7,297 nucleotides of DNA from an uncultured Eubacteriales bacterium (GTDB taxonomy: Bacteria > Bacillota > Clostridia > Christensenellales > Aristaeellaceae), in assembly GCA_902782795.1 (NCBI GenBank), contig CACZOT010000152.1, forward strand, positions 1 through 7,297, given 5' to 3'. A program made the position numbers and the translations under genes. Below the pieces are notes generated by a model. It was not told the DNA's origin. It saw only the letters and a program-made list of their open reading frames with translations, and did not search any database. Each line of letters starts with the position of its first letter. Position 1 is the stretch's first letter. This document shows positions 1 through 6,636 of the stretch, piece after piece.

Positions 1-194
1 ACTTCCTCCAGTGCGTGCTCTCCGGCTTCGGCACGGCGGTGGGCTACACCCTGGCCATCGTGCTGCTGGCGGGCATCCGCAGCCGCATCCATGAGGAAGA
101 CCTGCCCGCGCCCCTGCGCGGCGCGCCGATCGTGATGATCGCCGCGGCGCTGATGTCCATCGCCTTCATGGGCTTCACGGGCCTGTCGTTCTGA
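1..194 (+). CDS. rnfA: RnfA, electron transport complex membrane subunit (3' end only)
   Basis: The reading frame is open from the window edge (first full codon at base 3) to TGA at 192-194 and gives the last 63 residues. These residues contain a hydrophobic segment, a short charged loop (IRSRIHEEDLPAP), the GAPIVMI stretch and a final membrane helix ending FMGFTGLSF. This is the typical C-terminus of the RnfA/RnfE/NqrD/NqrE family, whose members are six-helix membrane subunits of the Rnf complex. RnfA and RnfE are homologous. I choose RnfA because rnfB follows directly, as in the clostridial order C-D-G-E-A-B. In the complex, RnfA and RnfE lie in the membrane core that carries electrons from the cytoplasmic RnfB side towards the outer flavin subunits. 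The start and most of the gene lie outside the window, as does the operon promoter. Confidence 0.88.
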   Translation, partial: FLQCVLSGFGTAVGYTLAIVLLAGIRSRIHEEDLPAPLRGAPIVMIAAALMSIAFMGFTGLSF

Positions 195-211
195 TTGGGG
201 GAGAGTTAGCA

Positions 212-1009
212 ATGAACATCATTCTCATCACCACGATCACCATCACCGTCATCGGCGTCATCGTCGGCGCAGGGCTGGTCTTCGCGGACAAGAAGTTCCA
301 CGTGGAGGTGGACGAGCGCGAGACAGCCGTGCGCGCGGCCTTGCCCGGCAACAACTGCGGCGCCTGCGGATACGCCGGCTGCGACGCCATGGCCGCCGCC
401 ATCGCCAAGGGCGAGGCTCCGGCCAACGGCTGCCCCGTGGGCGGCGCGAGCGTGGCCGCGGCCGTCAACGCCATCATGGGCACAGACGCCGAGGCCGCGG
501 AGCGCAAGGTGGCCTTCGTCAAGTGCAAGGGCAGCTGCGACGTTACGCGCAACCAGGGCAACTATGTCGGCCCCATGGATTGCCGCAGCGTCGCCCTCAA
601 CGGTCTGACCATCACCGAGTGCGGCTACGGCTGCCTGGGCCTGGGCTCCTGCGTGCAGGCCTGCCCCCAGGGCGCGATCCGCGTGGACAACGGCGTCGCC
701 GTGGTCAACGAGGCCAAGTGCGTGGGCTGCGGGCTGTGCGTGAAAGCCTGCCCGAAGGGTCTGATCGAGCTCGTGCCCGAGAGCAACCGCGTGCGCGTCC
801 AGTGCTCCAACCGCGATCGCGGCCCGGCCGTCAAGGCGGTCTGCGAGGCGGGCTGCATCGGCTGCCAGCTGTGCACGCGCCAGTGCGAGTTCGACGCCGT
901 GCACGTCAACGACAACCTCGCGCGCATCACGTACGCCAACTGCACCCAGTGCGGCAAGTGCGCGGAAAAATGCCCGGCCAAGGTCATCACCCGGCCGGCG
1001 GCGCAGTAG
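212..1009 (+). CDS. rnfB: RnfB, Fe-S subunit of the Rnf ferredoxin:NAD+ oxidoreductase ion pump
   Basis: This 265-residue protein takes electrons from reduced ferredoxin and passes them into the Rnf membrane complex, which couples transfer to Na+ or H+ pumping. Residues 3-24 form an N-terminal membrane anchor. A DUF4/Fe-S domain has C49, C52, C57 and C74. A middle Cys group (C105, C109, C124, C137) follows, then ferredoxin-like motifs: C141/C147/C151, C170/C173/C176/C180, C211/C215/C218/C221/C225 and C244/C247/C250/C254. I count 25 cysteines, enough for about six [4Fe-4S] clusters, which fits the clostridial rather than the short proteobacterial type. The start is ATG at 212, with GGGGGAG 8 bases upstream and 17 bases after the rnfA stop. 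The stop codon at 1007-1009 overlaps the ribosome binding site of the next gene, so co-expression with nrfA is likely. Confidence 0.95.
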   Translation: MNIILITTITITVIGVIVGAGLVFADKKFHVEVDERETAVRAALPGNNCGACGYAGCDAMAAAIAKGEAPANGCPVGGASVAAAVNAIMGTDAEAAERKVAFVKCKGSCDVTRNQGNYVGPMDCRSVALNGLTITECGYGCLGLGSCVQACPQGAIRVDNGVAVVNEAKCVGCGLCVKACPKGLIELVPESNRVRVQCSNRDRGPAVKAVCEAGCIGCQLCTRQCEFDAVHVNDNLARITYANCTQCGKCAEKCPAKVITRPAAQ

Positions 1010-1021
1010 GGGAGGCGCGGT

Positions 1022-2326
1022 ATGGAAAAGCGCAATCAGCTCATCAAGTTCATCGTTTCCGGCCTGATCGTCGTCGCGGCGGTGCTGCTGCTGGCGGGGC
1101 TTCTGGGCGGAGACATGATGTACCATCTGGCCAACCGCGGGGAACTGGGCCCGCTGAGCCGCGAGGACATCTCCTATCTGCATGTGGACGCGCCCGCTGC
1201 CACGAGCAGGGACGGCGCCGTCAGCGCCTCCGACTGGGCCCAGGCGTATCCCTATATCGTCGCCACCATGGGCAATAACGACCGCAACACCTACGTGGTC
1301 GATTATCTGGAGCAGGATCCGTACCTCGTCAACATCTACGAGGGCTTCGGCTTCGCCAAGGATTACGGCAGCGCCCGCGGCCACGAGTACACCCTGGAGG
1401 ACGTGGCCAAGACCCAGCGGCCGCATGCCCTGGCCAACTGTCTCACCTGCAAGACGCCCAACTTCACCAAGCTCGTCAACGATCAGGGCGTGGGCGTCTA
1501 CACCATGGATTTCAACGAAGTGCTCGACATGATGGAGGAGAACGTCAGCTGCTACAACTGCCACGGCAACGACGCGGGCAACGCGGGGCAGATCACCATC
1601 ACCCACTCCTATGTGCTCACGGCCCTGGGCGAGAACGCTTCCGCCATCGATCCGGCCACCCTTTCCTGCGGCCAGTGCCACATCGAGTATTACTTCACCC
1701 CCACCGATAAGGAGACCATGATGCCCTACTCCAGCGTGGAGGGCATGACGCCCGAGGCCATCCTCGCCTATTACGACGAGATGGTCCTCCCGGACGGCAC
1801 CGTAGGCTTCTACGATTGGGTCCAGCCCGGCACCGGCACGCGCATGCTCAAGGCGCAGCATCCGGAGATGGAGACCTACCTCCTGGGCCCGCACGCGGCG
1901 CTGCTCAACTGCGCGGATTGCCACATGGCCGTGGAGATGGCCGAGGACGGCACCGTCTACCACAGCCACATGATCGAGAGCCCGCTGGCGAATGCGACGC
2001 TCCTGTCCACCTGCGCCCAGTGCCATGGAGACACGGATATGGTCGCCTTCGTGGGCCGCATCCAGGAGCGCGTCACCGCGCGCGAGACCGAGGTGGGCCT
2101 GAAGCTCTCCGGCCTGAAGGACGCCCTTACCGAGGCCGTGTCCGCCGGCGCCATGAGCGAGGCGGAGCTGGACGCCGTGCGCGCGCTGCACCGCGAGGCC
2201 CAGTGGTTCTTCGATTTCTGCTATGTGGAGAACGCCGAGGGCGCGCACAATTCCGCCCTCGCCTTCCACTGCCTGGATACCTCCGAAGCCAAGATCGACG
2301 AGGCCCTGGCTCTGCTGGGCCTGTAA
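1022..2326 (+). CDS. nrfA: NrfA, pentahaem cytochrome c552, ammonia-forming nitrite reductase
   Basis: NrfA reduces nitrite to ammonium with six electrons on the outer side of the membrane, and can often also reduce NO, hydroxylamine or sulfite. The 434 residues carry five haem-binding motifs: CLTCK (140-144), CYNCH (177-181), CGQCH (216-220), CADCH (297-301) and CAQCH (331-335). The lysine-ligated CxxCK haem is diagnostic of NrfA. The other expected residues are present: catalytic R119 (in ARGH), Y223 (in HIEYYF) and H280 (in KAQHPE), and the calcium-site set E222, Y223, K277 and Q279. Residues 8-30 form one hydrophobic helix after a basic start, with no clear cleavage site and no lipobox, so the protein is probably membrane-anchored. 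The ATG lies 12 bases after the rnfB stop and is preceded by GGGGAGG. No nrfH is adjacent, although NrfH is the usual electron donor. The length is close to that of other NrfA proteins. Confidence 0.95.
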   Translation: MEKRNQLIKFIVSGLIVVAAVLLLAGLLGGDMMYHLANRGELGPLSREDISYLHVDAPAATSRDGAVSASDWAQAYPYIVATMGNNDRNTYVVDYLEQDPYLVNIYEGFGFAKDYGSARGHEYTLEDVAKTQRPHALANCLTCKTPNFTKLVNDQGVGVYTMDFNEVLDMMEENVSCYNCHGNDAGNAGQITITHSYVLTALGENASAIDPATLSCGQCHIEYYFTPTDKETMMPYSSVEGMTPEAILAYYDEMVLPDGTVGFYDWVQPGTGTRMLKAQHPEMETYLLGPHAALLNCADCHMAVEMAEDGTVYHSHMIESPLANATLLSTCAQCHGDTDMVAFVGRIQERVTARETEVGLKLSGLKDALTEAVSAGAMSEAELDAVRALHREAQWFFDFCYVENAEGAHNSALAFHCLDTSEAKIDEALALLGL

Positions 2327-2336
2327 TTGCGCGGCA

Positions 2337-2369
2337 ACGGGCCAGGGAGGCAGCGCCTCCCTGGCCCGT
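2337..2369 (+). promoter_or_regulatory. Strong intraoperonic stem-loop between nrfA and resB
   Basis: A perfect 15-bp GC-rich inverted repeat (left arm 2337-2351, right arm 2355-2369) closes on a 3-base loop, beginning 10 bases after the nrfA stop. It is followed by CTTCTG, which is a poor U-tract. It could act as a leaky terminator or attenuator that lowers expression of the haem-maturation genes relative to nrfA, or as a 3' stabiliser of the rnf-nrf message. The structure is seen directly; the role is inferred. Confidence 0.75.
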
Positions 2370-2396
2370 CTTCTGCCCGAAAGGAATCCGTCTTCC

Positions 2397-3677
2397 ATGA
2401 AAAAGGTCTGGATATTCCTCTCCTCCATGCGCTTTGCCATCATCCTCCTGGGCGTGCTGGCCGCAGCCTGCGCCGCGGGCAGCTTCATCACCCAGGGGCA
2501 GAGTCTGGAATGGTACGCCTCGGTCTATTCCAAGCGCACGGCGGCCCTGATCGTCGCGCTGCGCCTGGACGACGTGTACCACAGCTGGTGGTTCTTGCTG
2601 ATGGCGCTGTTCCTGTGCGGGAATCTGCTCGCCTGCAGCGTCGTGCGCCTGCCCCGGGTGCTGCGCCTCACGCGTTCGGCCGCCGATCCCGAAGCGCTGC
2701 TGGCCGGGCCGGCGACCGTCACCCGCGAAGGCGTCGCGGACCCGGAGGCCCTCTTTCTGGCCATGCGGATGCCCAAGCCCAAGCGCGCGCAGGTTTCTGG
2801 CCGGGAAGCGCTCGTTTCGGCGCAGAACCGCGCCGGGTATTGGGGCGCGTGGATCTGCCACCTGGGCATCCTGCTGTTGATCCTCGGCTTCGGCCTGGGC
2901 CAGATGACCCACCGAGAGTGGGTCGCCTACGGCGTGCCCGGGCGCACCTGCCAGGTGGGTGATACGGATTACCTCCTCACCATCGACGATTTCCGCGTGG
3001 ACCTGCGCGCGGACGACACCGTGGAGCAGTACACCGCCGATATCACCGTGCGCAGCACCCTCACGGGGGAGGCGCGCTCGGCCCGGATCAGCGTCAACGC
3101 CCCCGCGGAGCTCTTCGGCTACAAGTATTATCAGAACTCCACGGGCTGGGCGGCGCGCGTCACGGTGGAGAAGGACGGCGAGACGCTCCAGGACGAGGTC
3201 CTCTGCGCGGGGGAATACCTGCGCGTGACGGATCTGCCCGATCTCGCCGTGTACTTCAACGCTTTCTATCCGGATTACGTGCTCCTGGAGGGGCGCGGCC
3301 CGGCCACGGCTTCCGGCAGCCTCAACAACCCCGGCTATCTCTATTCGCTCTACTACCAGGAGAACCTGGTGGGCATGAACGCCCTGCTCGCGGGCGAGGA
3401 GATCAAGGTGGACGGGTACGTCATCCGCTTCTCCGAGCCGCGCAATTACACTGTCATCCAGGTCAAGCGGGACCGCTTCGCCCCGCTCGCGCTGGCCGGC
3501 GGCCTCGTGACCACGCTGGGCCTGCTCCTGGCCCTGTACGTGCAGCCGCGCGCCGTCTGGGCCGTGCGGGACGACGCGGGGAAATGGACCGTCTCCGGCC
3601 TCAGCCCCAAGGGCGGCGTGCTCTTCGCCGAGCGCTTCGCCGAGGCGGCGGGGGATGTCGAAAAGCAAACCACATAA
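2397..3677 (+). CDS. resB: ResB/Ccs1-family System II cytochrome c maturation protein
   Basis: ResB (also Ccs1 or CcsB) works with ResC/CcsA as the cytochrome c synthetase of System II, delivering haem and attaching it to CxxCH sites outside the cytoplasmic membrane. The 426 residues show the family layout: membrane helices at about 11-32, 63-85 and 150-169, a large outer domain at about 170-358, and a last helix at 361-382 followed by a cytoplasmic tail. H155 in helix three (ICHLGILLLILG) is a probable conserved haem-ligand position. The family's outer-domain pattern (FGYKYYQNSTGW and a later NNPGY) is visible. The open frame runs back to 2223, but I choose ATG 2397 because MKKVWIFLSSMRFAIILL is a normal ResB start and AAAGGAA lies 10 bases upstream. 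The gene is separated from nrfA only by a hairpin. Confidence 0.92.
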   Translation: MKKVWIFLSSMRFAIILLGVLAAACAAGSFITQGQSLEWYASVYSKRTAALIVALRLDDVYHSWWFLLMALFLCGNLLACSVVRLPRVLRLTRSAADPEALLAGPATVTREGVADPEALFLAMRMPKPKRAQVSGREALVSAQNRAGYWGAWICHLGILLLILGFGLGQMTHREWVAYGVPGRTCQVGDTDYLLTIDDFRVDLRADDTVEQYTADITVRSTLTGEARSARISVNAPAELFGYKYYQNSTGWAARVTVEKDGETLQDEVLCAGEYLRVTDLPDLAVYFNAFYPDYVLLEGRGPATASGSLNNPGYLYSLYYQENLVGMNALLAGEEIKVDGYVIRFSEPRNYTVIQVKRDRFAPLALAGGLVTTLGLLLALYVQPRAVWAVRDDAGKWTVSGLSPKGGVLFAERFAEAAGDVEKQTT

Positions 3678-3690
3678 GGGGAATACGCAA

Positions 3691-4506
3691 ATGCTGCAAA
3701 CAGAAAACGCGCTCTTTACCATCGTCATGGTGCTGTATTTCGCGGCGATGATCCTTTATTTCCTCTTCATCGCCGTCAAGAAAGACCGCCTCGCCACGGC
3801 CGCCGCGGCGGTGCAGACGGCGGGCCTCGTCCTCCACACGGCGGCGCTCGTCTGCCGGGGCATCGGCGCGGGCAGGCTGCCGCTGACGAACCAGTACGAG
3901 TTCGCCACCAGTTTCGCCTGGGGCCTCTGCCTGGTGAGCCTGGTGTTCATCTGGCGCTTCAAGTTCCCCATGCTGGGGGCGTTCGCCGCGCCGGTGATCT
4001 TCCTCGTCATCGGCTACGCGGCCATGCAGAGCAGGGAAGTCCGCGAGCTCATGCCCGCCCTGCGCAGCAACTGGCTGGGCTTCCACGTCTCCACGGCCAT
4101 CATCTCCTACGGCGCGTTCGGCGTCTCCTTTGTGCTCTCGATCATCTTCCTGCTGCGCGGCAGCATGCGCGATCAGGGCTTCTGGGATAAGCACGTCCCC
4201 TCCCGCGAAAAGCTGGATCTCATCAGCTATCGCAGCGTCAGCCTGGGGCTTCTGTTCCTGACGTTCACCATCGTGACCGGCGCCATCTGGGCGGAGCGCG
4301 CCTGGGGCAGTTACTGGTCCTGGGACCCGAAGGAGACCTGGTCTCTGGTGACATGGATCGTATACGCCGTGTACCTGCATTTGCGCCTTCGCCGGGGCTG
4401 GCGCGGCCAGGCGGCCGCCTGGTTCGCGGTGGTGGGGTTCGTGTGCGTGATGTTCACCTACGTGGGCGTGAACACTTTCCTGCCGGGCATCCACAGCTAC
4501 GCCTGA
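3691..4506 (+). CDS. resC: ResC/CcsA-family haem-handling protein, System II cytochrome c synthetase partner
   Basis: ResC (CcsA; also named CcsB in some databases) is a multi-helix membrane protein of the haem-handling family that presents haem to apocytochrome through a tryptophan-rich outer segment. Here the signature is WGSYWSWDPKETWSL at 205-219. Candidate haem-ligand histidines are H49, H132 and H268, with H230 near a helix end. The 271-residue length with about eight hydrophobic segments fits the unfused ResC type. An in-frame ATG at 3655 overlaps resB, but ATG 3691 is preferred because AAGGGG lies 9 bases before it and the first helix follows directly. It lies 13 bases after resB, so the two are probably co-translated. 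In Wolinella, a fused ResB-ResC protein (NrfI) is dedicated to the CxxCK haem of NrfA; this pair next to nrfA is probably its split counterpart. A terminator follows the gene. Confidence 0.93.
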   Translation: MLQTENALFTIVMVLYFAAMILYFLFIAVKKDRLATAAAAVQTAGLVLHTAALVCRGIGAGRLPLTNQYEFATSFAWGLCLVSLVFIWRFKFPMLGAFAAPVIFLVIGYAAMQSREVRELMPALRSNWLGFHVSTAIISYGAFGVSFVLSIIFLLRGSMRDQGFWDKHVPSREKLDLISYRSVSLGLLFLTFTIVTGAIWAERAWGSYWSWDPKETWSLVTWIVYAVYLHLRLRRGWRGQAAAWFAVVGFVCVMFTYVGVNTFLPGIHSYA

Positions 4507-4514
4507 GCCTTCCG

Positions 4515-4551
4515 AAAAAAAGAAGCTCCCCCAAGCCGGGGGAGCTTCTTT
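4515..4551. terminator. Bidirectional intrinsic terminator between convergent operons
   Basis: A perfect 14-bp stem (4519-4532 with 4538-4551) closes on a 5-base loop. On the - strand it is followed by seven T's (the A-run at 4515-4521), giving a classic terminator for the AlaX-HAD operon. On the + strand the stem ends in CTTCTTT and would end the rnf-nrf-res transcript, 9-13 bases after the resC stop. Both neighbouring genes point towards it. Confidence 0.92.
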
Positions 4552-4565
4552 GCGTATCGCGGAGG

Positions 4566-5264
4566 TCAATGCAGGCTGCAGGCGCGGTCGGCGCGGAACA
4601 TGGCCTCGACCACGGGCAGCATGGTGATGTAATCGCTGCGGAACACGGTGGACAGGCGGATGATCTCCTCGCGCCCGGCCCGAGCGGCCTCGTCCTCGAT
4701 GGCGAAGACGCGCATGCCCGCCGCGGCGGCGCTGCGGATGGCGTAGGCGGCGTCCTCGAAGACGACGGCCTCGTCCTTGTCCACACCCAGCATCTGGGCG
4801 ACGCGGGGGAAATAGGCGGGGCTGCTCTTGCTCAGGCCCACCTCCGGCCCGCTGACGATGAACTCCATGTACGGCGCGACGCCGTGGTGCTCCAGGGCGC
4901 GCCGGGCGATGTCCGCCGGGGTGGCCGTGGCCACGCACATGCGCACGCCCCGCTCCTTCAGCATTTCCAGAAAGGGCATGAGGCCCTTCTTTGGCTCGAC
5001 CACCGTGCGGTAGAGCGGGTCCAGATGGCGCTCGTAATCCGCCACGATGGCGTCCCGATCCATGCACAGGTGCGGGTAGCGCGCGGCGTAGATGGTCGCC
5101 GCTTCATAGGAGGAGGTCTCCATCAGACGCGCGGCGATCTCCTCCGGGATCTCCACGTTGTTGCGCTCGGCGAAATAGCGGTTCTGCAGCCGCCATTGGG
5201 GCATACTGTCCAGAAGGGTGCCGTCCATATCGAAGATCGCCCCGCGAAAGCCAGCCAATGTCAT
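4566..5264 (-). CDS. HAD-superfamily hydrolase, beta-phosphoglucomutase/phosphatase-like
   Basis: This 232-residue soluble protein has all four HAD motifs. Motif I is DMDGT with D12 as nucleophile and D14 as acid/base. Motif II is VATATP with T113 (or T115). Motif III is K146 in the SKSSPAYF segment. Motif IV is FEDA with E170 and D171. The helical insert between motif I and residue 95 is a C1 cap of the beta-phosphoglucomutase/phosphoglycolate phosphatase subgroup. The substrate cannot be told from sequence; a sugar phosphate or small phosphoester is likely. The gene starts 25 bases after the alaX stop on the same strand, with no promoter in the gap, so the two form an operon. The start is uncertain: GAGGG abuts the ATG at 5264, while a TTG two codons later (5258) sits at better spacing from it. 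The C-terminus lies next to a strong terminator. Confidence 0.88.
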   Translation of the reverse strand: MTLAGFRGAIFDMDGTLLDSMPQWRLQNRYFAERNNVEIPEEIAARLMETSSYEAATIYAARYPHLCMDRDAIVADYERHLDPLYRTVVEPKKGLMPFLEMLKERGVRMCVATATPADIARRALEHHGVAPYMEFIVSGPEVGLSKSSPAYFPRVAQMLGVDKDEAVVFEDAAYAIRSAAAAGMRVFAIEDEAARAGREEIIRLSTVFRSDYITMLPVVEAMFRADRACSLH

Positions 5265-5289
5265 CCCTCTTTCTGCGTGTGATAGGGGG

Positions 5290-6501
5290 CTATTCGGCCC
5301 CGGTGAGACGCGACAGCGCGCAGCGCAGAGCCGCGTCCGGGTCGGTAAAGGAACCCTGGGCGAAATCCGGCCGCCCGCCGCCCTTGCCGCCGCACGCGCG
5401 CGTGGTCTCGGTCAGGAGCGCGCCCATGGGCCGCTCGCAGCCCTCGCCGCGCACGAACGCCGCCAGCGCCGGGGTTCCAGGCTCCGGGCAGGAGGCGAGC
5501 AGCGCGTAAACAGGGCCCTGCGCCGCGATGGCGCTGGCGGCTTCGCGCAGGGTCTCCATATCCAGACCGTCCAGGCGCACCGCCACCGCCTTGCGGCCAT
5601 CCGCCGTGGGCACGGCCTCCTGCAGGAGCTCCGCCGTGCGCGCCAAGGCGGCCTCCCGCTTGCAGGAACGCAGCTGCGCAGAGAGCGCTCCCGCCTTGTC
5701 CATGAGGCGCCGCACGGCCTCCGGCAGTTCTTCCCAGGAGGAGGAGAGCAGCTCCGCGGCGCGCAGGCAGGCGTCCGTCTTGCGGCGGTTGTCGCGCACG
5801 GCCCGCATCCCGCAGACGAAGGAGATGCGCACCTTGCCTCGGCTGGGCCTCGCCTCAAGGATGCGGATGCAGCCGACCTCGCCCGTGCGGCGCGGGTGCG
5901 TGCCGCCGCAGGCACAGTATTCGTCCGGGAAAATGTGCACGATGCGCACGTGTTCCGTGACGCTGCTCGCCTTGCGCAGGGGGACGGAGGGCAATTCGTC
6001 CGCATCCGGGAACCAGCAGCGAACGGGCTCGTCCCGCTGGATCCAGGCGTTGATCTCTTCCTCCATGGAGACGAGCTCCTCCTCCGGGATGTGGGTGGAG
6101 CCGTCCGGGAGCGTCACGTCGATGGTGGAGAATTCCTCGCCGATGTGCAGGCCGTGGGTGAAGCCCTGGTAGCGCGCGAAGACCGTATGCGCGAGCATGT
6201 GCTCGCCGCAGTGCTGCTGCATATGATCGCGCCGGCGGGCGGCGTCGATGCTGCAGTGTACGCGCTCGCCTTCAGCCAGCTCGCCGCGAATCGTATGCAC
6301 GACGTCGCCGTCCTCCACGGAGACGTCCAGGATCTCATGCCCGGCGATGGAGCCGAAATCGTAAGGTTGGCCGCCGCTGGTGGGGTAGAAGGCACTGCGG
6401 TCCAGCCAAATGCGCGTCTGGCCGTCTTGCGCGTCGACGCGCGTGACGACGGCGTCGAATTCCAGGAGATAGGGGTCGTCGTAATACAGACGTTCGGTCA
6501 C
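5290..6501 (-). CDS. alaX: AlaX-type alanyl-tRNA editing protein with C-terminal DHHA1 domain
   Basis: This is a free-standing homologue of the alanyl-tRNA synthetase editing and C-terminal parts; the family hydrolyses Ser-tRNA(Ala) or Gly-tRNA(Ala). Residue numbers are from the GTG start. The N-terminal barrel has YPTSGGQPYDFG at 39-50. The zinc site is H93/H97 (HMQQH) with C198 and H202 (CGGTH). A helical linker at about 240-295 leads to a DHHA1 domain with GGKGGGRPDFAQG at 371-383. At 403 residues it is the long (AlaX-L) form. It lacks the aminoacylation domain, so it is not AlaRS. Codons upstream to 6561 lie in or before the promoter and cannot be used. GTG 6501 is chosen because AAGGGGAG lies 9 bases upstream and VTERLYYDDPY matches usual AlaX starts; ATG 6510 is the alternative but abuts that site. 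Confidence 0.92.
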   Translation of the reverse strand: MTERLYYDDPYLLEFDAVVTRVDAQDGQTRIWLDRSAFYPTSGGQPYDFGSIAGHEILDVSVEDGDVVHTIRGELAEGERVHCSIDAARRRDHMQQHCGEHMLAHTVFARYQGFTHGLHIGEEFSTIDVTLPDGSTHIPEEELVSMEEEINAWIQRDEPVRCWFPDADELPSVPLRKASSVTEHVRIVHIFPDEYCACGGTHPRRTGEVGCIRILEARPSRGKVRISFVCGMRAVRDNRRKTDACLRAAELLSSSWEELPEAVRRLMDKAGALSAQLRSCKREAALARTAELLQEAVPTADGRKAVAVRLDGLDMETLREAASAIAAQGPVYALLASCPEPGTPALAAFVRGEGCERPMGALLTETTRACGGKGGGRPDFAQGSFTDPDAALRCALSRLTGAE

Positions 6502-6532
6502 AAAGAGCATCTCCCCTTGCGTATTCTTCCTT

Positions 6533-6561
6533 ATCATACCCCGACCGGCAGGATTTGGCAA
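6533..6561 (-). promoter_or_regulatory. Sigma-A-type promoter for alaX-HAD operon
   Basis: On the - strand, TTGCCA (6561-6556) and TATGAT (6538-6533) are separated by exactly 17 bases. The predicted transcript start is near 6526, leaving a leader of only about 15-25 bases before the alaX start codon. The site rules out in-frame start codons further upstream and faces away from the hsp20 promoter. Confidence 0.75.
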
Positions 6562-6636
6562 GTATGCGCGCAGGGCGGTCCGGGGAGACTGGAAATATGG
6601 ACGGCGGAAGAACGCGGAGAATTAACAATTAAGAGT

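Noticed and set aside
1022..2326. Alternative identity as octahaem/tetrathionate reductase or hydroxylamine oxidoreductase-like cytochrome
   Set aside because: There are only five haem motifs, with a CxxCK site and the NrfA-type Arg/Tyr/His and calcium residues.
2223..2396. Upstream extension of resB into nrfA
   Set aside because: The extension overlaps the nrfA 3' end in another frame and crosses the hairpin; its residues look unlike ResB, and ATG 2397 has a ribosome binding site and a normal membrane-helix start.
206..2491. Very long open frame (761 codons) on the - strand across rnfB and nrfA
   Set aside because: It lies antisense to two clearly recognised genes, has low-complexity Ala/Gly/His/Val-rich composition with no domain, and is the expected mirror of GC-rich codon use on the + strand.
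3655..3690. Earlier ATG for resC overlapping the end of resB
   Set aside because: It adds 12 polar residues that do not look like the family and has a less clear ribosome binding site; ATG 3691 has AAGGGG at good spacing.
3601..5067. Long - strand open frame (488 codons) across resC and into the HAD gene
   Set aside because: It is antisense to resC and out of frame with the HAD gene, runs through a terminator, and is biased in composition without motifs.
5290..6501. Truncated alanyl-tRNA synthetase pseudogene
   Set aside because: The protein begins at a normal AlaX start with its own promoter and ribosome binding site and has intact editing and DHHA1 domains; lack of the catalytic domain is normal for AlaX-L.
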